Shown: positions 20,800 to 31,400 of the stretch, one piece after another
How the letters are laid out: every line of letters begins with the position of its first letter
How positions within the stretch are numbered: the first letter of the stretch is position 1
Origin: Bretschneidera sinensis
Lineage: Eukaryota > Streptophyta > Magnoliopsida > Brassicales > Akaniaceae
Direction: 5' to 3'
Assembly (NCBI GenBank): GCA_023935145.1
Contig: CM043698.1
Coordinates: 17,487,001-17,551,000 of the forward strand
DNA length: 64,000 bases
Translations under genes and position numbers: made by a program
The notes under the pieces: model-generated
The model's input: the letters and a program-made list of their open reading frames with translations, nothing else
What the model was told of the DNA's origin: nothing
Databases searched by the model: none

Positions 20800-21609
20800 G
20801 AAGACATGATATATGTGTTGTTTAGGTGTCCGGTTGCAAGAGCTGGGTGAGATACAGCAATGGTTGATCAGTTTAATTTGGATGAGTGTATCAGTTCGGG
20901 GGTTCAGGACTAGCTATTTAAAGTGGTGGATCCATGGAAGAAAGACAAATTGTCCTTATGGATTGTTAAAACATGGATCATTTGGACAAACCGCAATCAA
21001 GTTGCTTTTGGACAACAGGGCAAAACGACATCTGAGTTAGCTGGTGCAGCTGTTAATCTGTTGCTGGAGTTCAGGGAGTTGCAACACATTACTGAGACCA
21101 ACCGAAGACTAGCGTTTGGAACTGAGGCAAGGTGGCTGCCTCCAAGTAGCTTTCGTGTGAAGCTTAATACTGATGGAGCAATATTCAACGTCGAGAATGC
21201 AGCAGGAGGAGGGCTGATCTTGCGCAATGAAAACTCCATGTTTCTTGCTGCTCTATGGATAAAGTTCTCGGCGGTAAGTGATCCTTTTTTTGCAGAACTA
21301 TTGGTGGCTAGGGAAGGTATGAAGTTTGCGCTGCAACATAGTTATGAGATGATTGAGGTTGAAGCTGATAGTCTAACGGTTGGTTTAGGCTTTGGATGAT
21401 CCTAATCCCTCACTGTCGAGCTGGGCTGTGCTAATTCATGATTTGAAAACTCTGGCTTCACAATTTCAAGTTTGTTATTTCCATTATATTCCTAGACTGG
21501 CTAGCTAATGGTGCTGCTCATTTGTTAGCGTGACATGCTTTATTTGTAACAAATGTTATTAGCTGGCTTGGGGTTCGTCCCCAATTGCTTAATACCCAGC
21601 TATAATTAG
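20800..21609 (+). mobile_element. LINE ORF2 C-terminal fragment (right part)
   Basis: The plus-strand sequence directly after the copia LTR reads EDMIYVLFRCPVARAG, the 'E...H.lf.CP.a..vW' end of the LINE zinc-binding domain. After a stop it continues with WIVKTWIIWTNRNQVAFGQQ, then the RNase H-like domain (FRVKLNTDGAIFNVENAAGG, AELLVAREGMKFALQHSYEM, EVEADSLTV). After one frame change it has AH-LLA and ends QLLNTQL and TAA at about 21,604. There is no A-rich tail of its own. The tail of the opposite-strand LINE starts a few bases later. Confidence 0.85.
20923..21399 (+). pseudogene. LINE RNase H-like domain
   Basis: An RVT_3-type RNase H-like domain from a non-LTR retrotransposon. The catalytic acidic positions can be recognised at KLNTDGA, at the glutamate in FFAELLVAREG and at EVEADS. 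The frame changes just after DSLTV, and the remaining part (SSWAVLIHDLKTLASQFQ, then the NGAAHLLA block) lies in the next frame, so it is a fragment. A first Met at 20,923 is not a genuine start. Confidence 0.85.
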
Positions 21610-21610
21610 A

Positions 21611-22640
21611 CCTTTTTTTTTTTTTAATGAAAACCTCTTTGAGATGGCGTGGGGTTTGGCATGATCCTTACCAGTTTATTAAAATAAATAATTCAATACA
21701 AAAAAAATGAAAAGACAAAAGGACCCATACCTTAAAAAAAAACAGCTTTCGAGAGCCGGAGGCCTTACCATAATAAAAACAACCACATTACAATGTTCTA
21801 TATTTTGGTAAACCCATGTTATCCAAGTGATAAGCTTGAGTACAAGGCCGCTCCAGAAAAGCAAAAAGATCTACTATGGGAAGAGCCAAATTTTGCTAGG
21901 CTGTGTGCAAGCCCATTAGCCTCACGATAAATGTGACGGACACCAACATCCTGAGGTAAAAGATCCAGAATGTCACGCAACAAGTATTCGACAGCCCAAG
22001 GATATGCACACTGCCCAGACATAAATTGGATCAAGGGCCTGGAATCACATTTTATTTTTGAAATGTTTATCTTGTGTTCGCGTGCCAATTTTGGGCCCAT
22101 TAAAAGAGCCCGAGTTTCCGCAAGAGTTATAGTGCACTGACCGAAATTGCAAGAGAAAGCTCTGATCAGTCCCTGACCCGAATGAAAAGCACCCCCACCA
22201 GCACTGCCATTACCGGGGACAGAACCATCCTTATTTAATTTTACTCTGGTCCCTACACCAACTGCCCAGACACCGCGACGAACAGGAGGATTCGCAACAA
22301 CAAGACCCATGGCATTAACACAAAGTATTCCAAGAAAGCTTAAGCCTTTTTTTGGAGCAAAAACTGCATTTATATCTAAAAGGCTCAGCTGTATTTTGGC
22401 AATGATCGAGTCTGTCCTGACTGGAACTCCATCAAAAACGGCTTCATTTCAGGCTCTCCAAATGGTCCAGCGGCCCCTATCAAAGTGAACACTTTAGTAA
22501 AACCCAGCTGTGACAACAGGTGAGAACGGTGGAACCAGTTATTGACTAGCGAATTCAAACAACCAGCTGGTTGTACAACCATCATTAGATTTGTCTGGCA
22601 CTTGATTGTTTCATGAATGCAGTTTCTATTCTTCTCAAAA
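21611..22640 (-). mobile_element. 5'-truncated LINE on the minus strand
   Basis: Minus-strand frames from about 22,500 carry NEAVFDGVPVRTDSIIAKIQ, then a complete RNase H-like domain. A 3' untranslated region ends in an A tail, which appears as the T run at 21,612-21,625. Its last bases before the tail (about 45 bases, with CAAACCCC and GAGGTTTTC landmarks) match the tail region of the LINE at 6,444-8,290, so both belong to one family. The copy is truncated near 22,640, downstream of the reverse transcriptase. Its tail ends directly against the stop codon of the plus-strand LINE. Confidence 0.88.
21819..22310 (-). pseudogene. LINE RNase H-like domain (minus-strand copy)
   Basis: This is the best preserved RNase H-like domain of the window's LINEs. 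Marks are RVKLNKDGSVPGNGSAGGGA, AETRALLMGPKLAREHKINI with the catalytic glutamate, KIKCDSRPLIQFMSGQ with the aspartate, and HIYREANGLAHSLAKFG at the end. The first motif has lysine-aspartate rather than threonine-aspartate. The upstream part (NEAVFDG) is in the same frame but carries one TGA in place of an arginine codon. Confidence 0.87.
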
Positions 22641-23479
22641 AAAAATGTAAAGTCTATTTAGATGATATATGTGAATCAAATAAAGCTTAGTGTAGCTTAT
22701 TTGGGTCAAGGCTTAGTTGATCGAGTTGAGTAATTCCTGAACGTGGTAATGCAAACTGATATCTATTTGAGTAATTTCCTGATTTTTTTTCTTTATCTTT
22801 ATTTGAGTATCTATTATCTTTTAAGGTTAAATTTTCTGAAATTCTTTGTAATTTGTCGACTTTCATTTTATACCATGAGATTTTTTTTGCCAAAATAAAC
22901 CGTGTTGTCTCTGTTAGCGAATTGACAGCCGTTAAATTATAAAAATAAAAAACCATTTTACCCTTGTTTAATTTATGAAATTATAATAACATGTAAAATA
23001 ATTTGTTGGTCTTACATAATTTCTATCCATGAGAAAATATAATGTTAGAGTCAAAAAGTTTAATCATTAGAGGAGTTCTTGACATTATATGATATTTTCT
23101 CACAATATATTCTATGCATTTTAAAGTAAAATCTCAATTAATTATATAATTAAAAAAACTTTAATGATATTATGAAATATTTTGATATATGTGTTTTTTG
23201 AATAAATTCTAAAAACATAAAGTGCGAAGGAAACTGAGGATAACTTTAAAAAAAATAGTTAGATCAAATTAATTTAATTTTATCATTATCAAATTCAAAA
23301 TGGGATCAACAAAAATATTTAATAAAGTGTGAAGGAAATTAGATATGAAAAATCAAAAATATTTCTCACAACTAAATGTATCCTATTTTTTCACTAGATG
23401 GTGATAATTTGTTACAATATTATCCATAATTTTTTATGATAATCATTCTATTTAGCCAGTAATAAATAGGAAAGTATAT
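22641..23479. other. AT-rich intergenic DNA, no gene seen
   Basis: No recognisable domain, splice structure or repeat family. The 89-codon frame on the minus strand at 22,687-22,956 is low in complexity, with lysine- and asparagine-rich segments and no homology I can name. Confidence 0.4.
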
Positions 23480-23961
23480 GGGCATGTTTGGATAACAATT
23501 TTTTATTTTCAGTTTTCGAAAACTGTTTTCGAAAATGAAAACTGAAAACAGTTTTATGAAGAAAACATGTTTGGATAACTGTAACTCGAAAATTGTTTTT
23601 TTAAAAAAGAAAACAGTGAAATGTTGTTTGGATAATCTTATTTGAAAACTATTTTGATGCACCTTGTAATTATTTTTAGTTTTGAGTTTAAATTTAAAAT
23701 TTATATTAATTTTATTTATTATATTTACTAAATACCTAAAAAATAATTAATATTATTTTATTTTCAAATTTTTAATATTTTTTATATACCATGGAGAAAG
23801 AATGAAACAGAGAAATAAATATTGATTTTACGGCAATTTTTCAAAAATTATATCAGAAAACACCAATTTGAGGTTTTCAGAAAACAATTTTTAAAAATTG
23901 GTTTTTGAAAACTGTTTGCCAAACATGAAAATGAATTTTTGAATTCTATCCAAACGTGTCC
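23480..23961. mobile_element. MITE-like element with terminal inverted repeats
   Basis: The left end gggcatgtttggata and the right end (reverse complement ggacacgtttggata) form terminal inverted repeats that match at most positions. Further inside, gttttcgaaaactg and related words occur in both orientations. The 482-bp element has no open frame of note. It is related in inverted orientation to 476-817. A clear target duplication is not visible (flanks gtatat and ataaaa). Confidence 0.7.
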
Positions 23962-26900
23962 TATAAAATAAGCTAAGTTCTTTGCTAAAAATGCAAAACA
24001 AGCAAGTTCTTAGAAGCTCAATCACTTTCTAATCGGAATTCAAACAAAACTTACTCATGATATCCGCCCAAAGATTTCTAATCATCTAATATATGAATTT
24101 TAAGATCATTAAAAATTTTACTATTTTTTCCAATAGTAAAGTAGTGTCAAAGATCAATTTGCGTGTATCATTGGTCTATGAAATTCACAAAGAAAATATT
24201 TATATCATGTTCATCGTTGATATAAGGATTGGAACCAACGACTTTGTGGTTATTCTACAAAGTCTATGTCATTTCACCCAATATGAGGTGATAGAATTAT
24301 CTGAAGAGAAGGCAGGGAAAACAAAGGGAAAAAGTAAGAAATAAAGAGATGTGGTTTTTTTACCTTATGGGAGAAAGTAGAGTCGTAGTAAATGTCTCTC
24401 CTTACGGATGCCCAATTTTTTTTTATAGGTTTTGGAAACGAGAGTAAAAAAAATGTCCATATCACATATAAGACAGAGATATGAAGCCATGATTGTTTTT
24501 AAAGAGTTTTGGTGTTTTTTTTTACTCATGCACAAGAGAAAAATTAACTTTGCATATTTTTTATCAGTGAGACTCAACTAAAGGACTAAGTTGTCATGTT
24601 TTAATATTAAAAAAGTAAACTATAATTAAGATCAAATCATAATAATGTATTTATAATTTACTCTAAATTTATAAATTCATTTGATCGCAAATTTATATTA
24701 ACCACGTGAAAGATAACACAACCAAAAACAAAAGGAAAGGAAGAGAAGAACATGTCATGGTAGTATTTAAAGAAGTTGCATCACCAATCTTTGTGTCATT
24801 TTGTTAAATTTTGTATTTGATTAAGTATGATATTTAACTGCGTTGATTAAAAATTGTGGTGTGACATTCTAAATTCTCGCAATTCCTAAGAGTAGTTGTG
24901 GTAACTCTACCTTTTGAAATACATAATTCTTTTTATTGAAAATTGGTAATATCCTAAACTACCCATATCCTTTTTGATAAATTCTTAATCTAAAAGGATT
25001 CTTTTTTCACAAAGCATCATCACTTCTTGCTGCTCTTTCTTTTGATGCAGAATTTTTTCCACGTAAGTCAATTGCTTCTTCTTCTTTATTCTTTTTTTTT
25101 TTTATCTTGTCAAACACAATTTTATTAATAAAATGATCAGCCTTAAAAATCAAATTTATATGAATTATGAACCTAGACCGTCTAAGCCGGCACGGCAATA
25201 GGGCAGTAGCCAGTATGAGTCGTTATCAAATCCGACTGCCCATGCAACACGGCGGCAACTACCAAGCCCCACAATGGCGCTTGACTTGATTTTATATTTC
25301 GGTTGGAAATTACAAAATTTATTGAAGAATTATGCTTGAAAGTTGAGTATCATTAATTTCCTGCCATATTATAATATCATCCCTCAAGATTTGATACAAT
25401 TTGTTTCATACAGAAAAAAAAAATATATATATATTATAAAAAGGAAAAGGATATGATTCTTTCATTTAAATTGACAATCTTTTTAACATACATCAATTTG
25501 ATTTTTCAAAATAATGGGAAAAAACATAATTTGTTATTAGTCTCCAGAGACATTGATTTCCTTTACAAATTTCATTTCAAGCAAAGATGTTGCAGTCAAG
25601 AATTTCTAGGGGCTGCTTCTATAAAAAAAATAAAATAAAATTCTAGAGATGTAACTTGGATAAAATAACTTGGGAAAGAAGACTTGGATAAGATAACTCA
25701 GCTCAATTTGTACAAGCTAAAGTTGAAATTTTCTAAGCCGATTAATTTGGGTTAGATTCGAAAAATCTCAATCCGAATTAATTAAATTTGAATTTGGATA
25801 GGTTGGAGAAACTCCTAGTCTTCTCGCTAGCCAAATCATAACTTGTGATCGAGCCTAATTTAATTATGTAACCAATATAATTGTTATCTAATGATTTAGA
25901 ATTTGCATAGGATGTTTAGACTTTTAGAATTCGAATATTCGAAAGATATTAACATTTAATTATGTTAATTTTAAAATTTTATATGTTCTATAATGTTTAG
26001 TTTTTGAAATGAAAAATTAGAGTTCAATAGTCTAACATGACGCAATCCACTCTAACTTATTTGAGCTCGATTTTAATATCACAAGTCAATCTGAACTCAA
26101 CTCGAATTTTACCCAATTTTTCACTTGATGGGTTATGGTTGGTACTTATGTAATCCATCGTATATGGATTGAACGTTTGGATTAAGGTTGGAATGTATGT
26201 AACGTATTGAGTTAAAATTGACTTTTAACCAAGATCAAACCAACATGTGCACACCCTCAAGAATTTTAAAGTAAAAGAACGATAATGTGTATGTAAATAA
26301 ATTAGGCATCGGAAGGAATCACATTAATCCATGATATATTTTTTATGGCAATCGTTTGGTAACATTTGATTTCGTAGAAATAGAATATAGTTTATAAAAC
26401 GATTTGAAATGGTTTATAGTCAAACAGTAACGGAGCAATAAATCATTTAGCATCTGATAAAACAACCATTCAAATAGTATTTTTGACATATTTAATTTTT
26501 AAAAAACCAAAATCATCTCATAAACATTTATTTAAAAATATTTTGTTTAATTTTTATTTATAAAAATAAAAATTATTTTACAAACTCTCTCAATCAGTCA
26601 TTACGTTAATCTCAAGTAATTAATATGTATGGGAAAGGGTGATGTCCCTTGCGTATCTCAGCTTAACATAAAGCTAACGGTGACTGATTACTAGTTACCT
26701 ATAATTTTTTTTTGTGAATTTTGCCTATTTACCTTTCTTTTGACATTCAAAAAGATTATATCATCAAGCTGAGATCCAAACAATACCGACATGATAGGAT
26801 TGCCAGCCTGCATCTTTAATTAATAATTAGGTAAGTGTGGGCTAAATAAGGAAATTCTGAATTTGTTGAAAATTTGCATTAACCTTCTTCTAGTTAATAG

Positions 26901-28100
26901 CTGGGAAGCCACCCAAATACTCACAGGCCACATGTCAAAAGCCCAAATTATACAACAATGTCTTCAAATTGAAAGCAATGGATACCCGTTTACGCTACAA
27001 AATTGCCTGTTATGAGATATTGAAAGCCAATGTCACCTGCCTCATTTTCACATTTTTAATGTGAATTAAGCCATGCTATTTGCATTTTCTCCGAAACAAT
27101 GAATTGTTTCCCCATGAGTTAAACCTTCTTCTAGAAATAGTTTACTCAATTAAATGAAACAATCATGTTAAAAAAATATTTGAGATGGTGATGTGAAAAT
27201 ATTCTTTGGAAGTTGTAATCAATCTGAATTATGATTAAGGTAACGACGTCAACAAACACTTGTTTTTAACACTTAATAATAGGTTAATTAGAAACTAATA
27301 ATAGTTTGTTAGTTATTATAATGTTTTTTTCGATTCATTACAATAATTTTTGAAGGGTTAAATAATTTGTTATTAGTCAAACTTTTATACTTGATATAAA
27401 ATTATTAATGAATTGTTTAAGTTGTTAAAATCGATGGTTATCTTAACCGTGCTTTTTATAAAATGGTTTTTATTTTTTATAAATAAAACATAAACTTAAC
27501 ACCTATTTTAAAATGGTCTTTTTATATAAAAAAAAATTTTAAAAAAATTGAATTTATGTCGAAACAATTGTTTTATTAAATACAAAAAAAGTTTTTAACT
27601 TTACAATTATTTTACTATAAACTAATTCAAAAATCATTTTAACAATCATAAATCAAGAATACAGTTAGATCATACAGTACCTAATTCTTCCGACGTCTAG
27701 ATTGAATCAATCATAAATTGCCATTTCAAATAATAAATATAATTAGTCTATTTTATAATTCATTTTCTCAAAGTAATTTTAAACTCATGACTCAAAATTC
27801 AAAAAGCTTATATAAACAAAACTTTGGGTAATTATGATTCTGCCCCCACCGCGAACCCCCGTCTATTCCTACTCCCAACCATACGCATCATTAATTTCTA
27901 AGGAGTATTAGGCCATCACTTATACAGCTGTGCCCATAAAAGCCAAGCCAAAGGGAAACGAAGAACAAGTTGAAAAAGTTAATAGGAGTGTGATATAGCA
28001 GTTTCTGGTCATGATTGAATACTGTAACAAACGCAGAAAATTAAAAACTACCAGATAATGACAGATCTTTAAGAGCTTTAACTACAATCGGGTTGCAAGG
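23962..28100. other. Long AT-rich intergenic region upstream of the CER1-like gene
   Basis: Both strands were read and no exon or known protein domain was found. The short open frames (24,093-24,344 and 25,453-25,638 on plus, 24,274-24,577 on minus) are low-complexity. The segment at 25,190-25,290 is GC-richer but unrecognised. The last few hundred bases are expected to hold the upstream promoter of the CER1-like gene. Confidence 0.4.
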
Positions 28101-28119
28101 TGCTTGTTTTTTTAGGAGC

Positions 28120-28127
28120 TATAAGTA
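28120..28127 (+). promoter_or_regulatory. Likely TATA box of the CER1-like gene
   Basis: The sequence tataagta lies about 300 bases upstream of the CER1-like start codon. A start of transcription about 30 bases downstream would give a leader that includes the possible leader intron at 28,238-28,327. No promoter elements upstream could be assigned with confidence. Confidence 0.45.
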
Positions 28128-28237
28128 GGAGCTTATTGCTGGGGTCTTCAAGAAAAGCCCTGTTTAGTTGAGAAGATTATATACTCAGAGAGAAATTGAG
28201 GAGTTTTTTGATAAGCACAAGTCCCTTCTCTTCACGG

Positions 28238-28327
28238 GTATTTCTATTTCTGGGATTTCTTGTTAATTTGATCTCTTTTTCTTAACAAGCTAGCTTATTG
28301 CTATATGATCTGGTTTTTCTTTTGCAG
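28238..28327 (+). other. Probable 5'-leader intron of the CER1-like gene
   Basis: The donor cgg|gtattt at 28,238 and the acceptor ttttcttttgcag|gattt ending at 28,327 enclose a 90-base T-rich stretch. This is a typical plant intron in size and composition, and it lies 97 bases upstream of the start codon. Leader introns are common in plant genes. It is inferred from sequence only. Confidence 0.5.
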
Positions 28328-28424
28328 GATTTGAGGAAAGAAACCTTATAAGATAATAGCATATAGTGAAAAGAAAAAAATAAACAGAAAAAATATACAT
28401 TTGAGAAGAAAACAGAAGATTGAA

Positions 28425-31400
28425 ATGGTTGCTCTCTTGTCAGCTTGGCCCTGGGAGAACTTGGGTAACTTCAAGGTATAATTGAAACCATGACCTGTTT
28501 TTTTTTTTTACATTTTTCTTTAGATTTTAGTGTCCATTATAGCACACTGGATTAAGTGGTTTAAGAGGAAGATAAGATAAAAAAAAAATTATAAATTACT
28601 GAAATAAGATTATTTTATCCTCCTCTTCATCTTTACCTTTTATTTTTAATCCGATGTATTAAACGGGCACTAATAATATATTTTCTTCCTCTGTTTTCTT
28701 CTTTAAATATATATTCCGCTGTTTTCTTCTCTGTTTAATCAGTACTGATATGTTCTGTTTTTCTCTTGTTTGGTGAAGTATGTGCTGTATGGACCTTTAG
28801 TTGCACAAGTATTGTATTCAAGGATTCAGGAGGATGCCTTTAAGGATAACTGGTGTCTCCATATTCTCATTATATGTGCACTTAGAGGACTAGTACATAT
28901 TCTATGGAGCTCTTACACTAACATGCTATTCTTAACTCGTAATCGCCTGATTAACAAACAAGGGGTTGATTTCAAGCAGATTGACAAAGAATGGCATTGG
29001 TAATTTTTACTAATTTACTTACCATATGGAGTATTTTTTTTTAATGAATTATGAAAGGATGTCTCTTATTTTAATTAAATTAAATTTTTTTTTTCGTTTT
29101 TAATATTTATATGCAGGGACAATTTCATACTTGCTCAAGCTCTAATTGCCAGCATGTTCTGCTACATCTTCCCATCCTTTGATAGCTTTCCCCTGTGGAA
29201 CACAAAAGGATTTATTGCATTGTTGATAACCCATGTGACAATTTCAGAGCCATTATATTATTGGGTGCATAGATGTTTGCATGGAAACTACCTTTTTACC
29301 CATTACCATTCACTACATCACTCATCCCCTGTACCACACCCCTTAACAGGTAATAAAGCACTCTTCCTAATTAAATCTCACAATCAATAAGTTAGTTAAG
29401 ATTAACTGATTATATTAGCAACTAAGTGAAACTTTATGATAACTTATTATTTGATATTGATACATGTTTATTTTGGTGTAGCTGGATATGCAACATTTGT
29501 GGAGCATCTAATTTTAAGTGTAATTATTGGAATTCCTTTACTTGGGACTTGTTTGATGGGATTTGGATCAGCAAGCATGATTTATGGTTATACTTTGGTA
29601 TTTGATTTCTTAAGATGCTTGGGGCATTGCAATGTTGAAGTTGTTCCCCATAAGATCTTTGAGACTCTTCCTTTCCTTAGATATCTTCTCTACACCCCAA
29701 CGTAAGTTGTTTCTAATTTTCCTTTCCTTTTTTACCCTTCCATCCTTGCTTTCCAACTTAATTTTCCTTGTAGTTCTATTTTATTATTGCATCTACCTAC
29801 TTACACAAATTATTTACCCTCTTTGGAGGAATATTTGGAAAAGGACAACACGCGTGGGATGCATGTGTTTAGTCCTGCACGTGTGTTACACCTCATTGCT
29901 AGCGTCAGTCATGGTTGTTAAATGCCAGTCACGATAGTGGCTAGAGAACGTTCTAGTGAGAGTATTAGGTAGGACATTGATGTCTAAATGCCTCCTTGAC
30001 ATGTATAGATATTTGTGAATTAGTGGACAGTGGATACGTAATTGTTTAGATGATTATTGTAGATAAGTGGGTAGAAGTAGTACTATATAATTGTTTAGAC
30101 AGTTATTCTAGATAAATAGTTTTTGAAAGATGAAATTGTTATTGATTAAGAAAACGTAAGGTAATTATGGCGTGATTAATTTTACATTTTTATATCTAAT
30201 AACACAAGAAATCAATATTTACGTGACGGTATTTTTAAAAATTTAAAAGGGACAAAACCAAAAAAGTTTGGCTTTATTAATATTATAGATATAGATATAT
30301 TTATTGAAAGGGACTAAACAGGTATATAAATAGGTTTAAATATTGCATGGACATTGCTACACTTGTTTTCATTTATATGATCATTCAACTTTTCTCTGAT
30401 TTGGGGCGAAATTGATTTCTCCATGGTCCTGGTAGTTAGGAAAAATAACTGCAAACTTTAATCACATAAGCCGAAAAATAAATGTTGTTGCAATCCGTAG
30501 TCAGGACTTGAAAACAATAGTAATTTGGTTGTGGTGCTTGTGTCAGATTCACAAATTAAAAGGCTTGATTAAGTTCCTCTTGGTTATTTTTTTTTTTTAT
30601 GGGTTTGATTTTACAGATACCATAGCCTGCACCACACAGAGATGGGCACCAACTTCTGCCTCTTTATGCCTCTCTTCGATGCCATAGGGAAAACACTCAA
30701 TGAGAATTCATGGCAACTACACATGAAAATTAGTTCTGATTCAGGTAGTTAAGAAAATCTAACGTTTTTCTTACAGTAAATGCAGTGAAGGGTTATATAT
30801 AAAATATAATTTTTTTATCGGTTCGATGGAATAGGGGAGGGTAGATCCGAACTTCTAACCTCCTCTCTTTATTATTATCCGCGCACACTGTCTACTTTGA
30901 ATTCCAATGAACAATCTGTGTAATTATAGTAACTTTTAACCTACACTGATTGCAGGGAAAAATGGGAGGGTACCGGATTTTGTGTTCCTAGCTCATGTGG
31001 TGGATGTAACGCAATCCCTTCATGTACCGTTTGTCTTCAGATCATTTGCGTCGTTGCCATACGCGGCAAGGCTCTTCTTGCTGCCAATTTGGCCTGGAGG
31101 TCTTCTGGCAATGCTAATGATGTGGGCATGGTCTAAGACATTCTTAGTCACTTTCTACAACCTTAAAGGAAGGTTGCACCAGACGTGGGCTGTACCCAGA
31201 TACGGGTTTCAGGTTAGCTTCTTAATTTTGATTTTAATTTTCTTTTTTATTAACAACCATTATATTTTGTGTAAATTGTAATTAATTATCATGGCTTGAT
31301 TGTTCTGTCTTTTGCAGTATTTCTTACCATTTGCTGCAGAGGGCATTAACAATCAAATAGAGAAGTCCATCCTAAGGGCAAATAGATTGGGGGTTAAGGT

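Noticed and set aside
25185..25290. GC-richer segment that might be organellar or ribosomal DNA
   Set aside because: It shows no recognisable rRNA, tRNA or plastid gene sequence, and is too short to assign.
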